Assembly: GCA_017694885.1 (NCBI GenBank)
Contig: JADIMH010000005.1
Span: forward strand, 1-64,000
DNA length: 64,000 nt
Source: Candidatus Cryptobacteroides faecipullorum
GTDB taxonomy: Bacteria; Bacteroidota; Bacteroidia; Bacteroidales; UBA932
Reading direction: 5' to 3'
In this document: in pieces, positions 1 through 9,208 of the stretch
Layout of the letters: the number at the start of each line of letters is the position of its first letter
How positions within the stretch are numbered: position 1 is the first letter of the stretch
Position numbers and translations under genes: made by a program
The notes under the pieces: generated by a model
Databases searched by the model: none
Seen by the model: only the letters and a program-made list of their open reading frames with translations
Told to the model about the DNA's origin: nothing

Positions 1-1
1 G

Positions 2-625
2 ATACGCACGGACAAGCTCAAAGGCGCAGCCACCGATGCTGCTACGGTCATAGTAAGCGGAGTGGGTTCTCTTTTCGGTAGTGGAAAAATGAAGAAACTG
101 GAACAATCCAATGAAGAATTGCATCAGGAAATTGCCAAACGGGACAAGGGTATTGATGACTTGAAAGCCCAAATGCAGCACATGCAGGAACAGCACGGCA
201 GGCATATACGTAATCTGCAAGGAATACACAAGCAGGAACTTGAAGCCAAAGACAAGGAAATATCACGGCTGAATACTATTCTTGAAAAGGCATTCAAATG
301 GTTCCCGATGCTTAGGGAGATGCTGAGAATGGAAAAGCTGTGCGCAGCTATCGGCTTCACCAAAGAAATGATAGAGAGCCTACTGACAAAGAAAGAGGCT
401 ATTAGGTGCAATGGCAGGATTTATTCCGAAGAACACAGACGGAAGTTTGACATCAAGAACGATGTTTTCAAGGTGGAAAAGAATCCGACTGATGACAACA
501 AACTGATGCTGACCATAAACAGGCAACCGATTGGCGAATGGTTCAAGGAACAGTTCAACAAATTAAGGCAGAACATTCGCTGTCCCATACAGCCGCAAAG
601 GAAAAGCAGGGGGATGAAACTGTAA
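2..625 (+). CDS. MobV/Pre-type mobilization relaxase, C-terminal part (5' end outside window)
   Basis: Frame is open from the left edge (IRTDKLKGAATDAATVIVSGVGSLFGSGKMKKLEQ...); coiled coil followed by 'WFPMLREMLRMEKLCAAIGFTKEMIESLLTKKEAIRCNGRIYSEEHRRKF', typical of Bacteroides mobilization protein C-termini. Confidence 0.75.
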   Translation: MRTDKLKGAATDAATVIVSGVGSLFGSGKMKKLEQSNEELHQEIAKRDKGIDDLKAQMQHMQEQHGRHIRNLQGIHKQELEAKDKEISRLNTILEKAFKWFPMLREMLRMEKLCAAIGFTKEMIESLLTKKEAIRCNGRIYSEEHRRKFDIKNDVFKVEKNPTDDNKLMLTINRQPIGEWFKEQFNKLRQNIRCPIQPQRKSRGMKL

Positions 626-646
626 TCGGATATTGCATTGAGAAAC

Positions 647-690
647 AAAAAAGTACCGTCCATAAATGACTGATAAACGGTACTTTTTTT
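647..690 (+). terminator. Rho-independent terminator after mobilization gene
   Basis: aaaaaagtaccgt ... acggtactttttt inverted repeat ending in a T-run. Confidence 0.75.
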
Positions 691-728
691 GTAATTTTGT
701 TATCGGATTTCAAAATAGGAAATATATA

Positions 729-1757
729 ATGAAAAGGTATTCCAAAATAGCAATTATCACAGCTTCTATAATTGGCCTATATGTTTTTGCATTGTTGTCT
801 TTTGGCTTCCCTATACCCAGAGGTCATAAAGTTAACAGTGATTATTATACCTACTATCAAAATATCAGAGGCATATACTATATCTCTGTTGAACATTCGC
901 TAAACCTGATCAATTACGGTAATTGGGGATACCTCAAAGACGTGGACAAGGCAACATTTATGGTATTAGATGACAACTTGGCAAAGGATGCAACACATGT
1001 CTGGTTTGGAAGCAAGTTGATAGAAAACGTAGATGCCAAAACATTCCATATCAATGCCAACGGAGTTGCGTGTGATAAAAACAATGTCTATATCCGCGAT
1101 TTCTCCAGCAGCAGCTCATTCATAAGACCTTCCCATAGCAGCATAGATGCTGAAACTGCCGAATATTTCGTGTATCGTCTTGGCCGCAGGTCGGATGAGT
1201 GGATACGAGACAAAAATTACGTTTACTACAATGATAAGAGAACTGATGTCGATAGAAACAGTTTTAGGATTATAGGCGAGGATTGGTTTATAGACAAGAA
1301 CTATGTCTATCAGACTGTACCTAATTCTAAAACAGGACAGTGGGAACTACAGCGTATAGATTCCTTGCAACATCCTGTTGAGCCGGGGTATCAATATTTC
1401 CGCAATGGCAGAAATGTTATTTATGGTGATTCTGTAATCGTTCGGAATATAGATATTAAACGTTTTGAGGAAATCGGTGTCGGCAAATATTTAGTTAATG
1501 ATATGCTCTTCTTGAATGGAGAACCTTTCCTCAAAGACTCATTAGATGTAGAAAATGCCACGTTCTATTTTTACGGGCGTATTGCAACCGACAAACAGTA
1601 TGTATTCTTTGACAGGAAGCAACTAAATGACATTAACGCCGCTACTTTTCATCAAATTAGCGATGAAGTCTTTGAAGATAGAAACTACATCTATACTATA
1701 AAAGAAAATTCATGGAACGATGAATATCCGTTCGATAAAAAGAAGAAAGAGTATTAA
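729..1757 (+). CDS. DKNYY-repeat family protein with N-terminal membrane anchor
   Basis: Repeated DKNYVYYNDKRTDVD / DKNYVYQ / DKNNVYIRD motifs; hydrophobic N-terminus MKRYSKIAIITASIIGLYVFALLSF. Start at 729 preferred because the 666 ATG lies inside the terminator loop. Confidence 0.75.
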   Translation: MKRYSKIAIITASIIGLYVFALLSFGFPIPRGHKVNSDYYTYYQNIRGIYYISVEHSLNLINYGNWGYLKDVDKATFMVLDDNLAKDATHVWFGSKLIENVDAKTFHINANGVACDKNNVYIRDFSSSSSFIRPSHSSIDAETAEYFVYRLGRRSDEWIRDKNYVYYNDKRTDVDRNSFRIIGEDWFIDKNYVYQTVPNSKTGQWELQRIDSLQHPVEPGYQYFRNGRNVIYGDSVIVRNIDIKRFEEIGVGKYLVNDMLFLNGEPFLKDSLDVENATFYFYGRIATDKQYVFFDRKQLNDINAATFHQISDEVFEDRNYIYTIKENSWNDEYPFDKKKKEY

Positions 1758-1807
1758 GAAATCAATCATAAACAGATATTTCTCCAATGAATAAAGTCTA
1801 GGTTAAT

Positions 1808-2485
1808 ATGACAGAAGAAGAAAAACTAAATATTAAGAAACAATTCTGCGATATTATCAAAGAAGGTATAGCACCTATTTTAAAATCCGCTGAGTTTAAG
1901 AAAAACGGCAATAACTTTTATGCTCATGTAGGAGAATTAGATTGGTGTATCAATATGCAAAAAGACAGATGGGGATTTGATGATTCTTCAAACACATGGC
2001 AATTCACAATCAACATTGGTGTAACTTGGGGTGATTATGCAATGTGTTTGTTTAATGAGGTCTGTGATTTTCCTTTGGAAAATTCCTGTCCGATAAGAAC
2101 TCGTATAGGGAATTTTATTGGAAAAGAGGATTATTGGTTCATTTTGCACCCAAATCAAGATTGCTCACCAATAAAAGATTTGATTTGCTCTATACTACAG
2201 AATAGAGTCTTGCCCTTATTAAAACAACATCAATGCTTGAATGATTTATGGGATTTAATAGAGGACAATCACTCAATACACACTTTCCTAATTAAACTGT
2301 TTCATGTCAGGTCTAAACAAAAAGTCTTTTGGGCTACCCCTATCGGCTTGTATATGTTGTGCCTTGCGACAGGAAAAGCGAAAAAGGCAAAATCGTTGAG
2401 AAGCAAAATGGAGCAACGAAAGGCAAACACTTCATTATTAGACAAAATAGACGAAATGTATAAAAGCAGGGGGATTAGCCCATAA
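1808..2485 (+). CDS. DUF4304-like protein
   Basis: 225-aa ORF; N-terminal 'LKSAEFKKNGNNFYAHVGELDWCINMQKDRWG' resembles the DUF4304 pattern. Confidence 0.55.
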   Translation: MTEEEKLNIKKQFCDIIKEGIAPILKSAEFKKNGNNFYAHVGELDWCINMQKDRWGFDDSSNTWQFTINIGVTWGDYAMCLFNEVCDFPLENSCPIRTRIGNFIGKEDYWFILHPNQDCSPIKDLICSILQNRVLPLLKQHQCLNDLWDLIEDNHSIHTFLIKLFHVRSKQKVFWATPIGLYMLCLATGKAKKAKSLRSKMEQRKANTSLLDKIDEMYKSRGISP

Positions 2486-2499
2486 CCCTTTAAATAAGA

Positions 2500-2541
2500 A
2501 AACACCCGACTTTACATTCTTGGGTGTAAAATCGGGTGTTT
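2500..2541 (+). terminator. Hairpin terminator after DUF4304-like gene
   Basis: aaacacccgactttaca / tgtaaaatcgggtgttt, 17-nt arms with one mismatch. Confidence 0.7.
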
Positions 2542-2574
2542 AATTTGTAAAACATTGATTTTCAATGTTTATTG

Positions 2575-2659
2575 CGGAGAGGGAGGGATTCGAACCCCCG
2601 GAGCCTTTCAGCTCAACAGTTTTCAAGACTGCCGTAATCGACCACTCTACCACCTCTCC
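2575..2659 (-). tRNA. tRNA-Ser(UGA)
   Basis: Reverse complement GGAGAGGTGGTAGAGTGGTCGATTACGGCAGTCTTGAAAACTG...GGGGGTTCGAATCCCTCCCTCTCC folds as a class II tRNA; anticodon loop CTTGAAA. Confidence 0.95.
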
Positions 2660-2710
2660 AGTATGTCAATCCCTTTTAGACGGAAGCAATGTGCTTTCTG
2701 AAAGGGATTG

Positions 2711-2741
2711 CAAAGGTAGTGATTTTTTATAAACCTGCAAA
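2711..2741 (-). promoter_or_regulatory. Bacteroidetes-type promoter of tRNA-Ser
   Basis: Minus strand TTTG-N19-TACCTTTG. Confidence 0.75.
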
Positions 2742-2767
2742 TTTTATTTACAGTATTTTTCTAAAAA

Positions 2768-4180
2768 TTACAATTCCTTGCGGAGCCTTGCTTTAGGAAT
2801 GTTCAGCTGGTCGCGGTATTTGGCTATTGTACGGCGCGCCACTTTGTATCCTTTGCTGCTCATGACAGATACCAGCTGGTCATCGGTAAGCGGATGATGC
2901 TTGTCCTCGTTGTCTACGCATTCCTGCAGGGCTTTCTTCAGCTCTCGGGTAGAGACTTCTTCCCCTTCCTGGTTTTCAAGGCCTTCCGAGAAGAAATATT
3001 TAAGGGAATATATGCCGAAGTGTGTCTCGATGTATTTGCTGTTCACGACCCTGGAAATGGTAGATATATCAAACCCTGTCCGCTCGGCTATATCCTTTAG
3101 TACCATTGGCTTCAGGTGGCTTTCGTCTCCATCCATAAAGTAGTCGTGCTGGTAGTCGATGATGGCCTTCATGGTGCTTTCCAGGGTGTTGTGACGTTGC
3201 TTAATAGCCTCGACAAACCACTTTGCCGAGTCCAGTTTTTTCTTTACGAACGTAGCGGCTTCCTTCTTTTCCCGTTCGGAGGAATTGGCCGCTTCCATCA
3301 GGATGTCAGCGTATTTTTTGTTTACGCGCAGCTCCGGAATGGAAAACCGTGGCATTGTAAGCTTGAGATCTCCGTTTTCAAGGGTAAGCACGAAGTCCGG
3401 AACGATCTGCTGAGCCTGATCATTGTATGAATCATCGATCTGTCCGCCTGGAGAAGGATTGAGTTTCAGGATTTTGGCCATAGCGGCCTTCATTTCCTCC
3501 TCTGTTATTCCCATCCGGGCGATTATTTTCTGGAAGTGCTTGTTGGTAAACTCGGTGAAGTAGTCGGTGAGTATCTTTGTGGCATTGATTACTTCCGGAG
3601 TCTGTTTAAGTGTACGGATCTGCAGAAGGAGACATTCTCTAAGGTCCCTGGCTCCGACACCCGCCGGGTCGAATTCCTGAATGATCTTCAGCATGTCGGT
3701 CACTTCCTTTTCATCGGTTTCTATCCCGGCTCTGAATGCCAGGTCATCGACCAGGCTTTCGATACTTCGCCTGAGATATCCGTCATCGTCCAGGCTGCCG
3801 ATAATAAAAGCCGCTACGGCATGCTGGTGTTCGGTCAGGTTCCTGAATCCCAGCTGGTCCATAAGGCTCTGGGTGAAGCTTTCCTTTACGGAGAATGTAT
3901 TGTATTGCGGACGTTCGTCCTTGCCGTAGTTGTTGACTCTCAGCTTGTAGCTTGGAATAGAGTCGTCTTCCTTATAGTCGGACAGCGACACTTCTCTCGG
4001 TCCGTCTTCCTCTTCATCCCTGTCATTCGATGTATTTTCGTCCAGCACGGGGTTTTCCTCGAGTTCTTTCCGTATCCTTTGTTCGAGTTCCTGCGTCGGC
4101 AGTTCGATAAGCTTTATCGTCTGGATCTGTAGCGGAGAGAGCTTCTGCGTCTGTTTAAGTTCCAATCCTTGTTTCAGCAT
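2768..4180 (-). CDS. rpoN: RNA polymerase sigma-54 factor
   Basis: MLKQGLELKQTQKLSPLQIQTIKLIELPTQELEQRIRKELEENPVL N-terminus and C-terminal RpoN box ARRTIAKYRDQLNIP. Confidence 0.97.
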   Translation of the reverse strand: MLKQGLELKQTQKLSPLQIQTIKLIELPTQELEQRIRKELEENPVLDENTSNDRDEEEDGPREVSLSDYKEDDSIPSYKLRVNNYGKDERPQYNTFSVKESFTQSLMDQLGFRNLTEHQHAVAAFIIGSLDDDGYLRRSIESLVDDLAFRAGIETDEKEVTDMLKIIQEFDPAGVGARDLRECLLLQIRTLKQTPEVINATKILTDYFTEFTNKHFQKIIARMGITEEEMKAAMAKILKLNPSPGGQIDDSYNDQAQQIVPDFVLTLENGDLKLTMPRFSIPELRVNKKYADILMEAANSSEREKKEAATFVKKKLDSAKWFVEAIKQRHNTLESTMKAIIDYQHDYFMDGDESHLKPMVLKDIAERTGFDISTISRVVNSKYIETHFGIYSLKYFFSEGLENQEGEEVSTRELKKALQECVDNEDKHHPLTDDQLVSVMSSKGYKVARRTIAKYRDQLNIPKARLRKEL

Positions 4181-4212
4181 GGCATAAAAACATTAGGTCA
4201 TTATTAAAGACA

Positions 4213-4845
4213 CTACAGGGATATTTCCTTTCCGCTGACGGGGCGGAGTACCTTTATCGTATCGATAACGGTAGGATGGAATCTGTCTACGACAGGGTAA
4301 TTGATGTTCTCTTTTACTACAAAGGCTGTCGGGAATTCATTTACAATGCTCCTGAGCAGCATCATGGCCTCGGATTTCGTCCTGAAGTCACCTACCGTTA
4401 CCTTGAAATAAGGATTGACGTAGCTCCTGTATACAGGAATGTCAGGGTGTGCTGCAGAAAATTTCTTTTCCATTTCTTCAGAATCCGATCTCGCACTCTG
4501 CCTGTTGTCGAAGAATATGCGGACGCGGTAGCCGTCGATTGTCCTTCCGGCATTGCCCCTGATATGGTTTTCAAGCGAGTTGCGGATGAGTCCGGACTGG
4601 TTTATCCTGACATCGGCCGCGTCTCCGGCATCTTTGGAAGGCATTACCGAGAAGATATCTTTCCCCTGAAGGCTGAGGTCTGCCCTCGGTGAAGGCACTA
4701 TTGCGACCGAGTCCGCCAGCATGTAGCCTTCAGGTATTGCAAGTGTATCGGCTTCTTGTGCATTGGATACAGTCTCGCCCGCCATATACAATGACGAGAG
4801 AGTGGCAACGTATATCAAAAGTCTTTTTATGTGTTTCATTTTCAA
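4213..4845 (-). CDS. SPOR-domain exported protein
   Basis: Signal peptide; 'GYRVRIFFDNRQSARSDSEEMEKKFSAAHPDIPVYRSYVNPYFKVTVGDFRTKSEAMMLLRSI' SPOR-like. Confidence 0.75.
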   Translation of the reverse strand: MKMKHIKRLLIYVATLSSLYMAGETVSNAQEADTLAIPEGYMLADSVAIVPSPRADLSLQGKDIFSVMPSKDAGDAADVRINQSGLIRNSLENHIRGNAGRTIDGYRVRIFFDNRQSARSDSEEMEKKFSAAHPDIPVYRSYVNPYFKVTVGDFRTKSEAMMLLRSIVNEFPTAFVVKENINYPVVDRFHPTVIDTIKVLRPVSGKEISL

Positions 4846-4849
4846 ATAG

Positions 4850-5335
4850 TTAAAAATCTTTTACAATATGTTTGAGAGGAATGTCTTTCATATGCAGTCT
4901 TTTTTGAGGGCTTTTGCCTGTCCGTCCCCGGAGGGTCAGGTCTACCGTGCATTCCGAAATGCCTTTCCCGGAGGCCAGCGACATAAGCCCGAGAGGTGAG
5001 AGACCGGAAGCAAGCCTTGCGGTACAGCTTACCGTTACCGTATCTGTCGTGCGTCCTTCTATGGCGAAAGGAGCGAATGAAAAACTCCCGATCGGCTTCC
5101 CCGATTTGTACGCCGTTCCTTCAAGGACTGATACGTCTATGTCTTTCGCCGGGTTGTCCACTATGACTTCCAGAACGGCATCGGCGGAATCGAATCCGTT
5201 TATAGCCAAAGACTTGATTTTGAAAGACTGAAAACTTACATTCCGTATATCTTTCAAATTTGCACATCCTGTGCTGCAAATCAGCAGAAAAACTGCTGTC
5301 AGGGCAACGAGCCTGCCTGTAATTGATTTCACCAT
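4850..5335 (-). CDS. LEA14-like lipoprotein
   Basis: Lipobox CSTGC; 'SFKIKSLAINGFDSADAVLEVIVDNPAKDIDVSVLEGTAYKSGKPIG' resembles LEA type 2. Start set at MVKSITGRL. Confidence 0.6.
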   Translation of the reverse strand: MVKSITGRLVALTAVFLLICSTGCANLKDIRNVSFQSFKIKSLAINGFDSADAVLEVIVDNPAKDIDVSVLEGTAYKSGKPIGSFSFAPFAIEGRTTDTVTVSCTARLASGLSPLGLMSLASGKGISECTVDLTLRGRTGKSPQKRLHMKDIPLKHIVKDF

Positions 5336-5432
5336 ATCTTCACAAAGATACGCAAAAGCCGTATAAAAAATATAAGTCGGATAAAAAATCTTATATTTGC
5401 CCCCGAATATCACGATTTAGCAACAGTCGATT

Positions 5433-6794
5433 ATGGAAAAAAGCATAAAACCTCTGACTGATCCGTCAAAACCGAAAGTATATATTGAGACATACGGCTG
5501 TCAGATGAATGTAAATGACAGTGAGGTAATACTTTCCATCCTTCAGGATGCGGGGTATGTATTGACAGGCGATATTGATGAGGCATCACTCATCCTTGCG
5601 AACACATGTTCCATAAGGGATAACGCCGAGCAGCGCATATGGGGCAGGATCGAGCAGTTCCGTCTTCAGAAAAGGCGTCGCGCCGGGGTCATCATCGGCA
5701 TTGTCGGCTGCATGGCGGAACGTCTTAAGGAAAAGCTTCTCGATTCCCATGTGGTCGATCTTGTCGCCGGCCCCGATTCATACCGGACCCTGCCCGATCT
5801 CATAAGTAAGATCACCCCGGATACACCGCAGATAAACGTGCTCCTTTCCCATGAGGAGACCTATGCCGACATATCTCCTGTAAGAATGGACAAGAACGGA
5901 GTAAGCGCATTCATATCCATAATGCGGGGGTGCAACAATGTATGTTCATACTGTGTCGTTCCCTATACCAGGGGATCCGAAAGGAGCAGGAATCCGGAAA
6001 CCATTGTCCGTGAAGCCGAAGAGCTTTACGCCAACGGTTACAGGGAAGTATGTCTTCTCGGGCAGAATGTTGATTCCTATTATTGGCAGGATCCGGATTC
6101 GGCGGACAGGAATGTGAATTTCGCCGCCCTTCTGGAAATGGTTGCCAAGGTAAGCCCGGACCTTAGGGTAAGGTTCTCCACATCGCATCCGAAAGACATC
6201 AGCGATGAAGTGATATATACTATGGCCATGTATGACAACATATGCAAGCATATCCACCTTCCGGTCCAGTCCGGAAGCAATGCGATGCTTGAGAAGATGC
6301 GCCGCAAATATACCAGGGAATGGTATCTGGAGAGGGTCGCCAAGATCAGGTCTGTAATTCCTGACTGCGGCCTGACTACCGATGTGATTGCAGGATTTTG
6401 CGGAGAAACGGAACAGGACCACAGGGATACGCTTTCGCTGATGGAGGAAGTTTGCTTCGACGGGGCGTTCATGTTCCAGTATTCGGAGCGTCCGGGCACA
6501 CTTGCCGCCAGAAAATATACCGACGACATCCCTACGGAAATCAAGACCTCGCGCCTCAATGAAATCATCGCACTGCAGAACAGGATGAGTCTCGAATCCA
6601 ATGAAAGGGAAATAGGGAAGAGGCATACGGTCCTGATCGAAGGCGTGTCGAAAAGGGACCCGGGACAACTGTTCGGCAGGGCAAGCAACAACAAAGTCTG
6701 TGTTTTCCCTTCATGCGGACATAAAACAGGCGAATATGTTACTGTTGAGGTAACTTCGTGTACGTCAGCTACTTTGATTGCGAAAACGGTATAG
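5433..6794 (+). CDS. miaB: tRNA (N6-isopentenyl adenosine(37)-C2)-methylthiotransferase MiaB
   Basis: YIETYGCQMNVNDSE, radical-SAM 'RGCNNVCSYCVVPYTRG', C-terminal TRAM. Confidence 0.97.
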   Translation: MEKSIKPLTDPSKPKVYIETYGCQMNVNDSEVILSILQDAGYVLTGDIDEASLILANTCSIRDNAEQRIWGRIEQFRLQKRRRAGVIIGIVGCMAERLKEKLLDSHVVDLVAGPDSYRTLPDLISKITPDTPQINVLLSHEETYADISPVRMDKNGVSAFISIMRGCNNVCSYCVVPYTRGSERSRNPETIVREAEELYANGYREVCLLGQNVDSYYWQDPDSADRNVNFAALLEMVAKVSPDLRVRFSTSHPKDISDEVIYTMAMYDNICKHIHLPVQSGSNAMLEKMRRKYTREWYLERVAKIRSVIPDCGLTTDVIAGFCGETEQDHRDTLSLMEEVCFDGAFMFQYSERPGTLAARKYTDDIPTEIKTSRLNEIIALQNRMSLESNEREIGKRHTVLIEGVSKRDPGQLFGRASNNKVCVFPSCGHKTGEYVTVEVTSCTSATLIAKTV

Positions 6795-6819
6795 TTTGCA
6801 ATAATATCCGTTTTAATGG

Positions 6820-6870
6820 ATTCCGGGAGGACATGCACTTCTTCCATGAAGCTGCATCGATTCCCGGAAT
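6820..6870 (+). terminator. Terminator of miaB
   Basis: attccggga...tcccggaat long hairpin followed by ttttatt. Confidence 0.7.
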
Positions 6871-6914
6871 TTTTATTAATTTCAGCCTCCGTTAACCACA
6901 TTCATTTTGTCATC

Positions 6915-8435
6915 ATGAGAGAACGTATATCTGACATCGGGCAGACGGGGGAACAGTTTATCCTCGCTCTCGATCAGGGCACCAGCAGTTCCAGGGCTAT
7001 CGTCTTTGACAGGTCCGGCAGGATACTGGCCGTTTCACAGAAAGAATTCACGCAGCATTTCCCGAAACCCGGATGGGTCGAGCACGATCCTTTTGAAATA
7101 TGGTCTTCACAGGCCTCGGTCATAGCGGAAGCCATTACCGGAATCGGTATCAACGGAAAGAATATCGCCGGCATAGGCATAACCAACCAGCGGGAGACAA
7201 CGATCGTCTGGGATGCTGAAACCGGAGAGCCTGTCTATAATGCTATCGTATGGCAGGACCGCAGGACCTCTGAATACTGCGATTCCCTCAAGAAGGACGG
7301 GCTGACGGATTTGATACGGCAGAAGACAGGACTGATCATAGACGCATATTTCAGCGCGACAAAAATCAGATGGATACTTGAAAATGTAGAAGGAGCCAGG
7401 GCCAGGGCCGAGGCCGGCAGGCTGCGCTTCGGTACGGTGGATTCCTGGCTGATATGGATGCTTACCAGAGGAGAGAGGCACGTCACTGATGTCAGCAATG
7501 CATCCCGCACGATGCTTTTCAACATACATACCCTTCAGTGGGACAATGAATTGCTGGAACTTTTCGGTATCCCTGAGACGATGATGCCTCAGGTCTGCTC
7601 TTCCAGTGAAGTCTACGGTTATACCAAAACCACTATTTTCGCTCATGAAGTTCCGATTGCCGGCATAGCCGGAGACCAGCAGGCCGCCCTTTTCGGGCAG
7701 ATGTGCACTGAACCGGGCTCAGTCAAGAATACTTACGGAACAGGTTGTTTCCTGCTTATGAACAGCGGGGAGAAACCGATCCTTTCTTCAAATTCCCTGC
7801 TGACTACGGTTGCCTGGAAGATAAAGGATAAAGTCAATTATGCCCTTGAAGGCAGCATTTTTGTCGGAGGTTCCGTCGTCCAGTGGCTGAGAGACGGGCT
7901 CGGCATAATCAGGTCGTCTTCAGAAGTAGAAGCACTTGCCGCCAGTGTACCTGATAACGGCGGAGTGTATTTTGTTCCGGCACTTACCGGACTCGGAGCT
8001 CCGTATTGGGACCAGTATGCAAAAGGCTGCATATATGGCATAACGAGGGGGACGGTTGCCGCACATATCGCCCGTGCGGCTCTCGAAGGGATTGCATTCC
8101 AGACCATGGATATCGTAAATGCAATGCAGAAAGACTCCGGCGTCCGGCTGAAAGAACTCAAAGTCGATGGCGGAGCTTCAAGGAACAATCTTCTTATGCA
8201 GTTCCAGTCGGACATACTCGGTGTCCCGGTAATCCGGCCGGCGGTGACTGAAACGACAGCTCTCGGAGCGGCGTACCTTGCCGGTCTGGCGGTAGGGTAT
8301 TGGGATGATATAAACAGCATAAAGGACCAGTGGAGCGCAGAGAAATGCTTTACTCCGTCCGCACCGGAAGAATTCATAAAGGCAGAAAAGGAAGGCTGGA
8401 AAGATGCTGTGGAAAGAACCTTGTCCAGAAAATAA
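6915..8435 (+). CDS. glpK: Glycerol kinase
   Basis: [21 protein letters not shown]...[13 protein letters not shown]...[11 protein letters not shown]; start at MRERISDIG. Confidence 0.97.
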   Translation: MRERISDIGQTGEQFILALDQGTSSSRAIVFDRSGRILAVSQKEFTQHFPKPGWVEHDPFEIWSSQASVIAEAITGIGINGKNIAGIGITNQRETTIVWDAETGEPVYNAIVWQDRRTSEYCDSLKKDGLTDLIRQKTGLIIDAYFSATKIRWILENVEGARARAEAGRLRFGTVDSWLIWMLTRGERHVTDVSNASRTMLFNIHTLQWDNELLELFGIPETMMPQVCSSSEVYGYTKTTIFAHEVPIAGIAGDQQAALFGQMCTEPGSVKNTYGTGCFLLMNSGEKPILSSNSLLTTVAWKIKDKVNYALEGSIFVGGSVVQWLRDGLGIIRSSSEVEALAASVPDNGGVYFVPALTGLGAPYWDQYAKGCIYGITRGTVAAHIARAALEGIAFQTMDIVNAMQKDSGVRLKELKVDGGASRNNLLMQFQSDILGVPVIRPAVTETTALGAAYLAGLAVGYWDDINSIKDQWSAEKCFTPSAPEEFIKAEKEGWKDAVERTLSRK

Positions 8436-8447
8436 AGGAGACGCCAT

Positions 8448-9194
8448 ATGGAACTTACATTATTTTCAAAATGTGTTTTTGAATTTATCGGGACAATGGT
8501 TCTGATACTTCTTGGCGACGGAGTGGTCGCTTCCAATTCTCTAAGCAAGTCCAAAGGACAGAACGGAGGCTGGGTCGTAATAACGATGGCCTGGGGTTTT
8601 GCCGTTATGTGCGGCGTATTTATAGCCGGCCCGTATTCAGGGGCCCATCTCAATCCTGCGGTGACTGTGGGCATGGCTGCGGCCGGTCTGTTCCCGTGGT
8701 CATATGTTGCCGGCTATGTTGCGGCACAGCTGCTGGGAGGCTTTGCCGGAGCCGTTCTGGTCTATGTTTTCTATAAGGATCATTTCGATGCCACATCGGA
8801 TGCAGACTCCAAACTCGGTGTATTCTGTACGATGCCTGCCATTCCGGACAAGTGGAGGAACCTGTTCTGTGAATTTCTCGGGACATGGCTGCTGGTATTT
8901 GTAATTCTTGCATTTTCAAACAAGGAGAATACCCCTGAAGTCGGTATGGGAAGCATAGGAAGTTTTCCGGTTACGATGCTTATTATGGCTATCGGCATGT
9001 CTCTTGGCGGGGCAACTGGATATGCGATCAATCCGGCAAGGGACCTTCCTCCTCGTATAGCCCATGCCCTTCTTCCTATAAAAGGGAAAAGGGACAGCGG
9101 CTGGAAATACAGTTGGATCCCCGTCCTGGGACCGCTTCTCGGCGGGCTGTTCGCCGCGATGATGTACCATTGTGTTTACAGTTGTGTCCTATGA
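8448..9194 (+). CDS. glpF: MIP-family glycerol facilitator
   Basis: Two NPA motifs: SGAHLNPAVT and AINPARDLPPR (D after second NPA box is GlpF-type). Confidence 0.93.
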   Translation: MELTLFSKCVFEFIGTMVLILLGDGVVASNSLSKSKGQNGGWVVITMAWGFAVMCGVFIAGPYSGAHLNPAVTVGMAAAGLFPWSYVAGYVAAQLLGGFAGAVLVYVFYKDHFDATSDADSKLGVFCTMPAIPDKWRNLFCEFLGTWLLVFVILAFSNKENTPEVGMGSIGSFPVTMLIMAIGMSLGGATGYAINPARDLPPRIAHALLPIKGKRDSGWKYSWIPVLGPLLGGLFAAMMYHCVYSCVL

Positions 9195-9208
9195 TAACAT
9201 TATAACTG

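Noticed and set aside
3536-4132. 198-aa ORF antisense to rpoN
   Set aside because: Contained in rpoN; no independent evidence.
7838-8674. 278-aa ORF antisense to glpK/glpF
   Set aside because: Spans two real genes antisense; no family signal.
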